A stretch of DNA of 64,000 nucleotides. Origin: Fen-1135 sp963705275 (lineage in GTDB: Bacteria > Desulfobacterota > Syntrophia > Syntrophales > UBA2185). The notes below the pieces were generated by a model, which was given only the letters and a program-made list of their open reading frames with translations, did no database searches and was not told the DNA's origin. The stretch lies in the NCBI GenBank assembly GCA_963705275.1, contig OY970063.1:558001-622000 (forward strand), given 5' to 3'. Below, piece by piece: positions 47,062 through 57,202 of the stretch; the first letter of the stretch is position 1; each line of letters begins with the position of its first letter. The position numbers and the translations under genes are program-made.

Positions 47062-49551
47062 ATGAGTGAAATAACCCTTACGATTGACGGGAATCTGGTT
47101 AAAGCGGAACAAGGAGACACGGTTCTTAAGGCGGCACGAAAGGCCGGAATCGAAGTCCCCACTCTCTGCGACCATCCGGCCTTGGAACCCTACGGCGCCT
47201 GTCGGCTCTGCATAGTTGAGATTGAAGGCATGCGGGGATACCCGCCATCCTGCACCACGCCGGCGGCTCAGGGTATGGTGGTCAAGACATCTTCCCCGGT
47301 CATCATCGATCTCCGCAAGGAAGTTATCAAACTGTTGCTGAGCGGGCATACCAGCCCCTGCCTCGTCTGCCTCCACCGCGAGCCCTGCGAAAAGTACCGG
47401 CCCCGCTCGTCCAAGAGCGGCAAAGCCACCCGCTGCGCCTTCTGCAGCAACCGTGACCAGTGTGAACTCCGGGAACTTTCCGAGGAATACAAGATCGACG
47501 ATCTGGAGGTACCGATCATATATAAGCATCTGCCTGTGGAGCACATGGACCCCTTCATGGATCGGGATTACAATCTCTGCGTCTTGTGCGGACGATGCGC
47601 CCGGATCTGTGAAAAGGTCCACACCACCGGAACCATCGATTTCGTTGAGCGTGGGAAGGAAGCACGAATTTCAACGGCCTTTGACCGGCCGCATACCAAG
47701 ACCGACTGCCGGTTCTGCGGCGCCTGTGTGGACATCTGTCCGACGGGCGCAATGAGCGACCGGTATGCCAAGTGGTACGGCGCACCGGACACTGTACAGG
47801 ATTCGACCTGCATACTCTGCCCCGTCGGATGCTCCGTTCGCCTGAAGATCAAGGACGGTAAAGTGATCAGCTCCGGAATGACTGCCTTCACGCGAGAAGC
47901 CCGCATCTGCGCCGTGGGCCGCTTTGTATTGCCCCAGCTTCTCGATAGCCATTACAGACTCATGTCACATCAGGTGCGGGTCGCCGACGGCCTTATCAGG
48001 ACCGGCTATGAGGATGCCGTTGATCTGGCGGCAAATAGTCTCAAGCCATACTCGGGCAGTCAGTTTGCAATGATCGCTCCCGCTTCGGCAACGCGCGAGG
48101 ACCTCTATATACTTAGGAAATTCACCAAGGAAGTCATGAGATCGGATAATTTTGCAGTGGAGCCCCTCTCACTTCCGGATGCGGTAACCAACGGAACCGT
48201 GAAGGCGCTTTATTCTCTGGGCGATTTCCTCCAGGACACCCGACCCAAAGGACTCGACGTTTTGATTGTATCCGATATGTTCCCGTCGAGGACAGAGAAA
48301 TCTGCCGACGTTATTTTTGCAGTTGCCGGGCTCGTGGAAACTGATGGCACTTTCCTCAATGCCTCGGGCCAGGTTAAGCGGATGTCCGCTCATGCCACGC
48401 CGCCCAAGGCTTTGCTCCCTGACTGGAAGGTCGTGTGCGATATTGCCAAAAAAATGGGCGCCAGTGGATTTGATTTTCAAACATCTGAAGATATCGCGAA
48501 GGAAATGGCGACCTCAAAGGGCAAGGAAGTGCCACCCGCCGCTCCGGAGCCCTCTCCGCTCGACAAAGTGTCTGCCATCCCCCGCATATACAGAGGCCAT
48601 CAGATGAGCGATATAGTCTCCGCCATGCGCATCTTCTTTGCCGCTCCCGAGAAGGAAGCTGCTCCTGTTCAGGTGGAAGAGGGAAAACGTTTCCGGATCT
48701 TAGAAAAAATCGAGATCGTGCCGAACACGCACATGGTGACGGTTCATGCCCCGGTGATTGCGGAAAAATGTCAGCCCGGTCAATTTGTGATCGCCATGGT
48801 AGAGGAAACCTCCGAGCGTATCCCCTACACCATTTCAGACTTCGACCGTGAAAAAGGAACAATTACCATGGTGACCCTTGAAATGGGACGTTCTAGCCGG
48901 GAGCTTGCAAACACCAGCGCGGGCGAATACCTCGCCCATTTCGCAGGTCCCCTGGGGCGCCCGGTAGAAGTGAAAAAATTTGGGACAGTGGTCCTGGGCG
49001 GCGGCTGTTTTGGAGTGGGAGCAATTCTCCCTATCGCCAGAGTAATGAAAGAAGCCGGAAATAGGGTGATCTGTATTGAAGAGGCATCAAGCCATTACCT
49101 GCTCCACTGGCAGGATAAGCTCTCCAAGGCCTGCGATGAACTGGTCATCGTAACCAAAGACGGCTCCGCAGGCATCAAGGGCGGGGTACAGGAAGTCATC
49201 ACAATGCTTGCGGATCGAGGAGAGAAGATTGACCAGACATACATCGTAGGCTGTACCTTCATGATGATGCTTGTCTGTGACGTGACCAGGAAACTGGGCA
49301 TACCGACCATGACAGCGATGAACCCTCTGATGGTGGATGGGACAGGCATGTGCGGCTGCTGCCGCGTGAGTGTGGGAGGGGTTACGAAGTTCTCCTGCGT
49401 AGACGGACCGTTCCTCGATGGGCTGCAAATCGACTGGATCGAGTTAATGCAGAGGCAGGCCGCCTTTAAGCTCGAAGAAGTGCAAGCGATACCGCAGGAA
49501 CCGCGTCCTGTGCACGATCATGGAGGAGCCCACGCCTGCATGCGAACATGA
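47062..49551 (+). CDS. NuoG-like::NfnA fusion protein
   Basis: About 829 residues. A [2Fe-2S] domain comes first (CDHPALEPYGACRLC). A NuoG-type Cys segment follows (CLVCLHREPC, CAFCSNRDQC), then two [4Fe-4S] motifs (CVLCGRCARIC, CRFCGACVDICP), then a shortened molybdopterin-oxidoreductase-like region starting CILCPVGCSV. From about residue 545 it is a ferredoxin-NADP reductase-like NfnA/sulfide dehydrogenase unit with a C-terminal iron-sulfur motif (GMCGCCRVSVGG). The molybdopterin part is too short to be catalytic, as in NuoG. ATG 47062 or TTG 47056 may start it; AGGAG lies at about 47047. Partner of the preceding fusion. Confidence 0.87.
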   Translation: MSEITLTIDGNLVKAEQGDTVLKAARKAGIEVPTLCDHPALEPYGACRLCIVEIEGMRGYPPSCTTPAAQGMVVKTSSPVIIDLRKEVIKLLLSGHTSPCLVCLHREPCEKYRPRSSKSGKATRCAFCSNRDQCELRELSEEYKIDDLEVPIIYKHLPVEHMDPFMDRDYNLCVLCGRCARICEKVHTTGTIDFVERGKEARISTAFDRPHTKTDCRFCGACVDICPTGAMSDRYAKWYGAPDTVQDSTCILCPVGCSVRLKIKDGKVISSGMTAFTREARICAVGRFVLPQLLDSHYRLMSHQVRVADGLIRTGYEDAVDLAANSLKPYSGSQFAMIAPASATREDLYILRKFTKEVMRSDNFAVEPLSLPDAVTNGTVKALYSLGDFLQDTRPKGLDVLIVSDMFPSRTEKSADVIFAVAGLVETDGTFLNASGQVKRMSAHATPPKALLPDWKVVCDIAKKMGASGFDFQTSEDIAKEMATSKGKEVPPAAPEPSPLDKVSAIPRIYRGHQMSDIVSAMRIFFAAPEKEAAPVQVEEGKRFRILEKIEIVPNTHMVTVHAPVIAEKCQPGQFVIAMVEETSERIPYTISDFDREKGTITMVTLEMGRSSRELANTSAGEYLAHFAGPLGRPVEVKKFGTVVLGGGCFGVGAILPIARVMKEAGNRVICIEEASSHYLLHWQDKLSKACDELVIVTKDGSAGIKGGVQEVITMLADRGEKIDQTYIVGCTFMMMLVCDVTRKLGIPTMTAMNPLMVDGTGMCGCCRVSVGGVTKFSCVDGPFLDGLQIDWIELMQRQAAFKLEEVQAIPQEPRPVHDHGGAHACMRT

Positions 49552-49613
49552 TCTCATTGTTCTTTGCTTTTGAACTTGTTATCCCTGGATTAACCTGAGA
49601 TTGGAAAAAAAAT

Positions 49614-51078
49614 ATGGAACCAAAAGAGAAAGAAAAAAAGCCGAAGGTCCCCAGGCAGAAAATGCCGGAGCAGGACCCGAGACGACGAAGGAGCAACTTC
49701 GAAGAAGTGCCTTACGGCTATACGGAGGAGCTTGCGGTGGCAGAGGCCAGCCGTTGCCTCAAATGCAAGAAGCCTCTCTGTATTACAGGTTGTCCGGTAA
49801 ATATCCGGATACCGGATTTCATCAAGCTCATCGAAGAAGGCAAATTCGTCGAAGCGGCCTGGAAGCTAAAGGAGCAAAATACCCTTCCCGCTGTGACGGG
49901 CCGCGTCTGCCCACAGGAGACGCAATGCGAGATCCTATGCATCCTGGGAAAGAAAGGCGATCCCGTGGCAATCGGCCGCCTGGAGCGATTTGCAGCAGAC
50001 TATGAGAGAAAATTCGGAACGGCTCAACTGCCGGAGTTGCCTCCACCTACGGGAAAGAAGGTTGCCATCATCGGCGCCGGACCTGCAGGCCTCACCGTAG
50101 CGGGAGATCTCGTGATGCTCGGGCATAAGGTCACTATTTTTGAAGCTCTCCAGGTGACCGGAGGTGTACTTGTGTACGGCATCCCCGAATTCCGTCTTCC
50201 TAAAGCAATCGTGAAATACGAGGTTGATTACCTGAGAAGGCTCGGAGTCGAAATCCTCACGGATTATGTCGTGGGCAAGGCCCGCACAGTGGAAGAGCTC
50301 TTCAAGGAAGGCTATGACGCCATATTCATCGGTACCGGCGCAGGACTTCCCATGTTTATGGACATACCGGGTGAGAATCTTGTTGGCGTCTACTCTGCAA
50401 ACGAGTATCTTACAAGATCCAATCTCATGAAATCTTTCCGATTCCCTGAGTACGGGACAGCACCCATCCGGAGCAAAAAGGTCATTACCGTGGGAGGTGG
50501 AAACGTCGCCATGGATTCGGCGCGGACTGCCTTGAGGCTCGGAGCGGAATCTATCATCGTCTACAGGCGCAGCCGTGATGAAATGCCTGCCCGTGCAGAA
50601 GAGATCCACCATGCCGAAGAAGAAGGTGTCAAGCTCATGATTCTTACAAACCCTGTGCGTGTCATCGGGGACGAACAAGGGAGGGTGAAAGCCGTTGAGT
50701 GTATCAAAATGGAGCTCGGTGAACCAGATGAATCGGGAAGGAGAAGACCGATCCCTATCAAAGGAAGCGAATTCATCATTGAATGCGATACGGTAATTCC
50801 CGCGCTCGGTAACAAGCCCAATCCGCTCATTGCCATGACGACACCCGGGCTTAAGACGACCCGCTGGGGTACTCTGGAAGCGGATCCCAGACACTATGGA
50901 AACGTCCATGAAGGGCGTGTTTGCCGGAGGCGACATCGTCACCGGTGCGGCGACCGTCATTTCCGCCATGGGTGCGGGGAAAAAAGCGGCCGCCAGCATG
51001 CATGAATACCTGATGACAGGAAAAGTTACAAAACCCCTGAAGGAAGAAAGAGAGGGAGAAAAAGAAAAGAAGGAATAA
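49614..51078 (+). CDS. NfnB/GltD-type NADPH oxidoreductase, one frameshift
   Basis: An FAD and Fe-S protein like NfnB or the small glutamate synthase subunit. N-terminal Cys motifs are CLKCKKPLCITGCPVNI and CPQETQCEILC. FAD site GAGPAGLTVAGDLVMLG near residue 155, NADPH site GGGNVAMDSARTALRLG near 293. The frame breaks near 50892; one extra base there separates TLEADP from METSMKGVFAGGDIVTGAAT. Corrected length is 487 residues. It follows the NfnA-containing fusion, so the two could rebuild an NfnAB pair. No gltB large subunit is nearby, which argues against glutamate synthase. A strong terminator follows. Confidence 0.9.
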
Positions 51079-51100
51079 ATCATCTTTTTGCAATTTCAAG

Positions 51101-51137
51101 ACCCGCCGCAGAATTCACGTTCCGGCGGGTTTTTTAT
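51101..51137 (+). terminator. terminator of the nuo/nfn operon
   Basis: ACCCGCCG (51101-51108) pairs with CGGCGGGT (51123-51130), followed by TTTTTTATTTA. Confidence 0.9.
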
Positions 51138-51320
51138 TTAAGCGCCAAAGTGTAACCTCTTCCGGTCATAAAAGCCGCCTCTCCTGCCTTTTCCTTGACA
51201 TAACAGGCAGGTTCTCTTATAGTTTTTCCGTTTGTTATGGCATTGCTATTGAGACTCCCGCTCGCAGGAGAATGGCGCGGTAGTAGAATTTGTGGATTTT
51301 GATTCGAAGAGACTGCAGAG

Positions 51321-52268
51321 ATGACCAAACCAAAAATAGCTTTCATGGGAACGCCGGAATTCGCAGTTCCATCCCTTGATATTTTGATTAGAAACGACTA
51401 CCCGATCGTCACTGTCGTGACCCAGCCGGACAGACCAAAGGGCAGAGGCAGGATATCCGCTCCGCCGCCAATAAAGGTCGCCGCCGAAAAATACGGCCTT
51501 CCTCTCGTTCAACCTGAACGTTTGAGGACCACAGAATTTACGGATTATTTCAGCGGCATCCGTCCGGATCTGGCCGTTGTCGCGGCCTTTGGCCAGATAC
51601 TGCCCCGTGAAATTCTTGACATCCCGAAAATGGGCTGCATAAATGTACATCCATCTCTCCTCCCGAAATATAGAGGCGCAGCTCCGATCAACTGGGCTCT
51701 CATCAGAGGAGAAGAAAAGACCGGTATCACCATAATGCTTATGGACGAAGGGATGGATACGGGCGATATCCTCGCGCAGGAAGAGACCATGATCGAGCCC
51801 ATGGAAACGTTCGGGAAGCTCAATGACAGACTCGCAGTTATGGGAGCGAGGCTCCTCTTGGCGACAATCGATATGGTCGCGAACGGTAACTCCACGCGCA
51901 CGCCTCAGGATGCATCGCTCGCAACATATGCCCCGCGGCTCACGAAGGAAAATGGCCTGATCCGGTGGGACGCCGATTTACGTGAAACGGTTAACCTCAT
52001 CAGAGGCCTCTCGCCGACACCCTGTGCATATACCTCATACAGGGGAAAGATGCTGAAGATATTCTCTGCCATAGGGGAAGAAATTCCCCCTCCGGAGTCT
52101 CCGGGAAGAATCGGCACAGTGACGGACAACGGCCTTCCCGTTGCCGCAAGGAACGGATATGTGTATTTGCAGGAGGTTCAACTGGAGAACAAGAAGAGAA
52201 TGTCTATCCGAGATTTTTTGCGGGGCTGCCGCATGGCGCCGGGGGATATCCTCGGTTCTCTACAATGA
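51321..52268 (+). CDS. fmt: methionyl-tRNA formyltransferase
   Basis: A 315-residue enzyme that formylates initiator Met-tRNA using 10-formyl-THF. Motifs: FMGTPEFAVPSL near the start, NVHPSLLPKYRGAAPINWAL (catalytic Asn-His), and the catalytic Asp in DEGMDTGDIL. Length is normal. It overlaps rsmB by four bases (ATGA), the common fmt-rsmB order. No def gene is seen upstream, where it often lies. Confidence 0.96.
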   Translation: MTKPKIAFMGTPEFAVPSLDILIRNDYPIVTVVTQPDRPKGRGRISAPPPIKVAAEKYGLPLVQPERLRTTEFTDYFSGIRPDLAVVAAFGQILPREILDIPKMGCINVHPSLLPKYRGAAPINWALIRGEEKTGITIMLMDEGMDTGDILAQEETMIEPMETFGKLNDRLAVMGARLLLATIDMVANGNSTRTPQDASLATYAPRLTKENGLIRWDADLRETVNLIRGLSPTPCAYTSYRGKMLKIFSAIGEEIPPPESPGRIGTVTDNGLPVAARNGYVYLQEVQLENKKRMSIRDFLRGCRMAPGDILGSLQ

Positions 52269-53615
52269 CGATGAAAACGCCACGCCACATGGCCGTTGAG
52301 ATCCTGAATCGCGTGGAGGAAGAAGGCGCCTATGCGGAACCACTCCTGGATGCCTCTCTTTCGGGTCATCCAGAGATAAAGCTTCAAGACAGAAGGTTAA
52401 TCACCGAGGTTGTGTATGGCACGCTACGGATGAGAGGCCAGTTGGATTGGGTTATCGAGCACCTCTACAATGGGAAGTTCGACGCCATGGATGTGGATTT
52501 AAAAAACATCCTGAGGACAGGCCTCTACCAATTGCTCTTCACCGATAGGATACCGGATTTCGCCATCGTGGATGAGGCTGTTGAGATAACAAAAAAGATG
52601 CGCCGGAGAGGATCAGGGCTGGTTAATGCAATCCTGAGAAATTTCATCCGGGGGAAAGATCAGATCCAATATCCCGAGATTGGAAAATATCCGGCACATC
52701 ATATCTCCATTGTCCATTCGCATCCCCTGTGGTTGGTAAGGAAATGGATTGAAATGCTCGGAGTAGAAGAAACTGCGGCGCTCTGTAAAGCAAACAATCA
52801 AGTCCCCCCTGTAACAGTGCGGATCAATACACTTAAGACGACCCGTGGGGATGCGAGAGAGGAGCTGTCGCAGCATGGATTTGAAGCAAGGGAGACTGTC
52901 TTTTCTCCTGATGGTCTTATTATATCGAATCCGCCGATGTCTGTGAGAGAGACGGATTGTTATACCTCAGGAAGGATACAGTTTCAGGACGAGGCGTCTC
53001 AGTTGATTGCCCACCTCGTTGCCCCGAAACCGGGAGAAAACGTCCTTGATATCTGCGCCGGTATGGGAGGAAAAACTATCCATCTGGCGGCAGTCATGGA
53101 AAATCGCGGGAGCATCCTGGCCCTCGACATCAGCGAGAAGAAAATCGACGCCCTGTGCAAAAACGCAAGTAGACTCGATGCCGCCATTGTAGACGCGCAG
53201 GTGAGGGACGCCAGAGAGAAAGCGAGGGAAGGCATTCTTCGAGAGCTTCGATAGAATTCTTATTGACGCGCCGTGTACGGGTCTCGGCACGCTGAGGAGG
53301 AATCCCGAGATAAAATGGCGTACCCTCCCTGAGGATGTCGAGAAATGTTCCATTCTACAGAAGGCAATATTGGAAAGCGCCGCTGCATACGTGAAAAGAG
53401 GCGGTTATCTTATTTACAGTACCTGCACAATTACAACCGAGGAAAACGAAGAGGTAATCGAGGATTTCACCAACCACCATCCTGATTTTATTTGTAATCG
53501 TCCACCGGATGCGATAAGTTCCAGCCTGGTCGACGACCGTGGATATTTCAGAAGCTATCCTCACCGTTATGGCACGGATGGATTCTTCGGGGCGGTACTT
53601 GTAAGAGATATGTAG
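52265..53615 (+). CDS. rsmB: 16S rRNA m5C967 methyltransferase RsmB, one frameshift
   Basis: A SAM-dependent rRNA methyltransferase. The N-terminal NusB-like half includes RRLITEVVYGTLRMRGQLDW; the catalytic half has DICAGMGGKTIHLA (SAM site), DAPCTGLGTLRRNP and YLIYSTCTITTEENEEV, the two catalytic Cys. The frame breaks near 53245, just before the conserved FDRILIDAPC. Removing one base gives 449 residues, normal for RsmB. A sequencing error is likely. Confidence 0.93.
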
Positions 53616-53662
53616 GAGGGAAAGACAGAATGATTGATGGAAAATTTCAATGGAGGCAGACA

Positions 53663-54067
53663 ATGAAACGCCTTTTCGTCTTAGCAGCCATTTTGATGGT
53701 ATCCGGCTGTGCATCGCACGGTCCGGTTCTTTACCCCAACGAACACCTCAAAATTGTCGGAGAAAATCAGGCACGCAGGGACATTGGCGACTGTGACCGC
53801 CTCGCCGCTGAATACGTGAAGTCAGACGCCGGCAAGACCGTGGCAAAGAATACGGTAGCGGGTGGAGCAGCCGGTACTGTTATCGGCGGAGCCGCGGGCG
53901 CGGTCACGGGACATCTCGGAAGGGGGGCGGCAGTGGGTGCTGCTGCAGGCGCTGCTGCAGGCCTGGTGAGAGGGACATCCAAGGCATCCGAACCGAGCCC
54001 GATCCATAAAAGGTTTGTGGAGAAATGCCTGAGAGATCGTGGATATGAGCCATTAGGATGGGAATGA
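53663..54067 (+). CDS. glycine-zipper lipoprotein
   Basis: About 134 residues. The signal MKRLFVLAAILMVSGC ends in a lipobox (VSGC), so it is a probable lipoprotein. A glycine-zipper stretch (GGAAGTVIGGAAGAVTG, then GAAVGAAAGAAAGL) lies at about residues 70-105, typical of small outer-membrane-associated proteins. ATG 53663 follows TGGAGGCAGACA; the longer frame from 53630 lacks a ribosome site and would bury the signal. Function not known. Confidence 0.8.
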   Translation: MKRLFVLAAILMVSGCASHGPVLYPNEHLKIVGENQARRDIGDCDRLAAEYVKSDAGKTVAKNTVAGGAAGTVIGGAAGAVTGHLGRGAAVGAAAGAAAGLVRGTSKASEPSPIHKRFVEKCLRDRGYEPLGWE

Positions 54068-54139
54068 CAATAGTTGTAGATATTGATTGTCACTCTATCT
54101 AAGGGCATAAACTGTTAGTGGCGTCGGGAGGGTATGTGT

Positions 54140-54769
54140 ATGTTTCTGAAGCAGATGCAGGTTGGCCATATGGCGATATTTGCCTACATTGTGGGTGATC
54201 CGGAAACAGGCGAGGGGCTGGTCATAGATCCGGCGGCAAATTGCAGCGGCATCATCAAGGCGGCCCAACAAAACAATGTAAACATCAAGTATATTGTCAA
54301 TACTCACGGCCATGTGGATCACATATCAGGCAATACGGAGATGAAAAAAAAGACGGGGGCGCAGATTGTCATTCACAAAGATGATGCTGAATTGCTTGTA
54401 CACACACCACCCATGGTCTTTAAGATGTTTGGAGCCGAACAATCCCCTCCCGCTGATATCACTGTGAATGACGGCGATCTCATAACTGTTGGCGGCATTT
54501 CACTAAAGGTAATCCACACCCCCGGTCACTCTCCCGGCGGCATGTCCCTCTATACAAAAGGCTATGTATTCACCGGAGACACCCTCTTTGTTGAGGCAGT
54601 GGGAAGAACCGACCTGCCAGGAGGCTCATGGCAGGTGATGCACCGCTCCATAACGGAAAGGCTTTGCACGCTGCCTGATGACACGAAGGTACTGCCGGGA
54701 CATAACTACGGAAGGATGCCCACTTCCACAATAAGTCACGAAAAGATGTTTAACCCGTATATAAGATAG
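54140..54769 (+). CDS. metallo-beta-lactamase fold hydrolase (glyoxalase II-like)
   Basis: About 209 residues, small single-domain MBL-fold enzyme similar to YcbL-type hydrolases. Metal ligands: NTHGHVDHISG, HTPGHSPGG, FTGDTLF and LPGHNYG. It would hydrolyse a thioester or similar compound. GGGAGGG at 54126-54132 fits ATG 54140 better than the ATG at 54134. The 15-base gap before purC suggests co-transcription. Confidence 0.85.
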   Translation: MFLKQMQVGHMAIFAYIVGDPETGEGLVIDPAANCSGIIKAAQQNNVNIKYIVNTHGHVDHISGNTEMKKKTGAQIVIHKDDAELLVHTPPMVFKMFGAEQSPPADITVNDGDLITVGGISLKVIHTPGHSPGGMSLYTKGYVFTGDTLFVEAVGRTDLPGGSWQVMHRSITERLCTLPDDTKVLPGHNYGRMPTSTISHEKMFNPYIR

Positions 54770-54783
54770 ACGTCGGTGCACTT

Positions 54784-55671
54784 ATGGCGGATACTAAAGG
54801 AATGATCTCGACAGATTTCAAAGGATTAAAATTGCAAGGCAGAGGAAAGGTCCGCGACATCTATGAAGTAGATAAATTTCTCCTAATAGTTGCAACAGAC
54901 AGGATCTCCGCTTTTGACGTCATCATGCCAAATCCGATTCCGGGAAAGGGTAAGATCCTTACCGGGATGTCCATCTTCTGGTTTAATAGGATGAACGGCA
55001 TTATCGAGAATCACCTTTTATCTACAGATCCCATCGATTTCCCCGATGCGTGTCTTCCTTACAGAAAGGAACTCGAAGGCAGATCTATGCTCGTAAAGAA
55101 GGCAAAGCCGCTTCCCGTAGAATGCGTTGTACGCGGGTACTTAAGCGGCTCGGGCTGGAAGGATTATCGGGAGAGCGGGTCCATTTCCGGGATCGCGCTT
55201 CCGCGCGGATTAAGAGAATCCGCAAGACTGCCGGAACCCCTGTTTACGCCTTCCACCAAGGCCCCGGAAGGTAAGCACGACATGCCCATGACAAAAAGAG
55301 AGATGGAAGATATCATCGGTTCAAAGCGGACGGAGAAGATCATTGAAGTAAGCCTTGCAATTTATGTGATGGCATCAAGGCTTGCCGAAGAAGCCGGCAT
55401 TATCATTGCGGACACCAAGATGGAATTTGGCATCATAGAGGAGAGACTGATCCTGATTGATGAACTGCTTACGCCGGATTCATCAAGATTCTGGCCAAGA
55501 GACGACTACGAAGAGGGAAGACCCCAGAAGAGTTTTGACAAACAGTTCTTGAGGGATTATCTCGTTTCTATCAACTGGAACCAAGAACCGCCCGCCCCGG
55601 ACCTTCCCGATGAGATTATCGAGCAGACAAGGAAAAAATATGAGGAAGCATTAGATAGACTTGTCAGATAG
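54784..55671 (+). CDS. purC: SAICAR synthase
   Basis: A 295-residue phosphoribosylaminoimidazole-succinocarboxamide synthase of purine synthesis. Motifs: GKVRDIYEVDKFLLIVATDR near the start, ECVVRGYLSGSGWKDY, IADTKMEFGI and DELLTPDSSRFWP. It is of the longer (about 300-residue) type. No other pur gene is adjacent. Confidence 0.96.
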   Translation: MADTKGMISTDFKGLKLQGRGKVRDIYEVDKFLLIVATDRISAFDVIMPNPIPGKGKILTGMSIFWFNRMNGIIENHLLSTDPIDFPDACLPYRKELEGRSMLVKKAKPLPVECVVRGYLSGSGWKDYRESGSISGIALPRGLRESARLPEPLFTPSTKAPEGKHDMPMTKREMEDIIGSKRTEKIIEVSLAIYVMASRLAEEAGIIIADTKMEFGIIEERLILIDELLTPDSSRFWPRDDYEEGRPQKSFDKQFLRDYLVSINWNQEPPAPDLPDEIIEQTRKKYEEALDRLVR

Positions 55672-55748
55672 GCGTACACATCTCTTGACATGTAAGAAAA
55701 GCTTGTTAACTTAAGAATTCTTTATACATGCGGATTTACCATTGAATA

Positions 55749-56141
55749 ATGTCGAAAAAATTGCCCAACTATCAAGAAAAACAGCATATCCTTCACGTAA
55801 AACACCATTCGGACAAGGATCTCATCGCATATGGAGATGCGTTTCTTGATGATGGGAAAATCTCCGATGCCATTGATTTTTACCAGAAGGCAAATTACGT
55901 TCATGGCCTGGAGAAAATCAAAGGCATGGCCGAACTATCGGGAGATGTCATGGTTCTGCAACAGGTTCTGAAGCCTTTGAAACAAGCCACTCCGGAGAAG
56001 ACCTGGAACGCAATAGGAGAGCGCGCTCTAGAGTTAAAGAAATACCTGTTCGCCCTTTACGCCTTTGAAAGAGGCAACAACGAAAAGATGGTCGCACGCA
56101 CAAGAGAAATAATCAAATCGGAGAAAGACGGTAAGCATTGA
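55749..56141 (+). CDS. TPR-like protein preceding DnaJ
   Basis: A 130-residue helical protein. Segments LIAYGDAFLDDGKISDAIDF and NAIGERALELKKYLFALYAF look like TPR or HEAT-type helices. No catalytic motif. Its stop overlaps the dnaJ start (TGATG), so the two are translationally coupled and the product may be a co-chaperone. No named family recognised. Confidence 0.6.
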   Translation: MSKKLPNYQEKQHILHVKHHSDKDLIAYGDAFLDDGKISDAIDFYQKANYVHGLEKIKGMAELSGDVMVLQQVLKPLKQATPEKTWNAIGERALELKKYLFALYAFERGNNEKMVARTREIIKSEKDGKH

Positions 56142-57202
56142 TGACTAAGCGCTGCTACTATGAATGCCTCGGAGTCGATCGACAGTCTACAGACGAGGAA
56201 ATAAAGAAAAATTACAGAAGACTGGCTATGCAGTATCATCCGGACAGAAATCCGGGCGATAAAGATGCAGAGGAAAAATTCAAAGAAGCGGCAGAGGCTT
56301 ACGAAGTCATAAGCGATAAAGAGAAGAGGGATATCTATGACCGTTACGGTCATGAAGGTCTCAATGGCATAGGATTCAGGGGATTCTCAGGTTTTGATGA
56401 TATATTCGCAAGTTTTAGTGATGTCTTCGAGGACATCTTTGGATTTGGCGCTGGACGTACAAGATCAAGAACTGCCGGGCGTGCCGGGGCCGATCTCCGC
56501 TATGACCTCAAAATATCGTTCATGGAGGCTGCCTTCGGTACCTCAAGGGATATCGAGGTGCATAAGACTCAGAGTTGTTCCCAATGCCGCGGCACGGGTG
56601 CTGCACCGGGAAGCGCACCCGAAACATGCCGACAATGCGCAGGCAGGGGCCAGGTCACACAGTCAAGCGGCTTCTTCACGATCAGTACTACATGCCCTCA
56701 ATGCCGTGGACAGGGCAGAGTCATAACAAAATTGTGCTCAGACTGCATGGGGGCGGGCAGGGAAAAAGTTACGAAAACTGTCCATCTCAAGATACCGGCC
56801 GGTGTCGAAACGGGTTCGCGGTTGAGACTTCGCGGGGAAGGTGAAGATGGAGAAAATGGCGGACCGCAGGGAGATCTCTATGTGTTTATCCATGTGGAGG
56901 CCCATGAATTTTTTGAGAGAAGAGACAATAATATATACTGTCAGATCCCTATTTCATTTGTCCAAGCGACGCTGGGGGCGACAATCGAGGTACCAACTCT
57001 CAATGGTGCAGAAAAGCTCAAGATTTCGCGTGGAACCCAGAATGGCGCGATGTTCCGCCTGAAAGGAAAGGGCATTCCAAACCTGAGGGGCTACGGGCGC
57101 GGGGATCAGATTATTGAAGCTGTAGTCAAGATACCTGTCAATGTGAATAAGAAGCAGGAAGAACTTCTGAGGGAATTTGCCAAATTGAGCGGCGAAATAT
57201 GA
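56141..57202 (+). CDS. dnaJ: chaperone DnaJ
   Basis: A 353-residue type I J-protein. The J-domain has RRLAMQYHPDRNPGD with the HPD motif. A short G/F region (GFRGFSGFDD) is followed by four zinc-finger repeats (CSQCRGTG, CRQCAGRG, CPQCRGQG, CSDCMGAG) and the client-binding C-terminal domains (AHEFFERRDNNIYCQIPISF). The frame opens at TTG 56138, but ATG 56141 overlapping the previous stop is preferred. DnaK and GrpE are not in the window, so this may be a secondary DnaJ. Confidence 0.93.
   Translation: MTKRCYYECLGVDRQSTDEEIKKNYRRLAMQYHPDRNPGDKDAEEKFKEAAEAYEVISDKEKRDIYDRYGHEGLNGIGFRGFSGFDDIFASFSDVFEDIFGFGAGRTRSRTAGRAGADLRYDLKISFMEAAFGTSRDIEVHKTQSCSQCRGTGAAPGSAPETCRQCAGRGQVTQSSGFFTISTTCPQCRGQGRVITKLCSDCMGAGREKVTKTVHLKIPAGVETGSRLRLRGEGEDGENGGPQGDLYVFIHVEAHEFFERRDNNIYCQIPISFVQATLGATIEVPTLNGAEKLKISRGTQNGAMFRLKGKGIPNLRGYGRGDQIIEAVVKIPVNVNKKQEELLREFAKLSGEI

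Noticed and set aside
49935..51083. 382-codon minus-strand frame
   Set aside because: Antisense to the NfnB-type gene with clear FAD and NADPH motifs.
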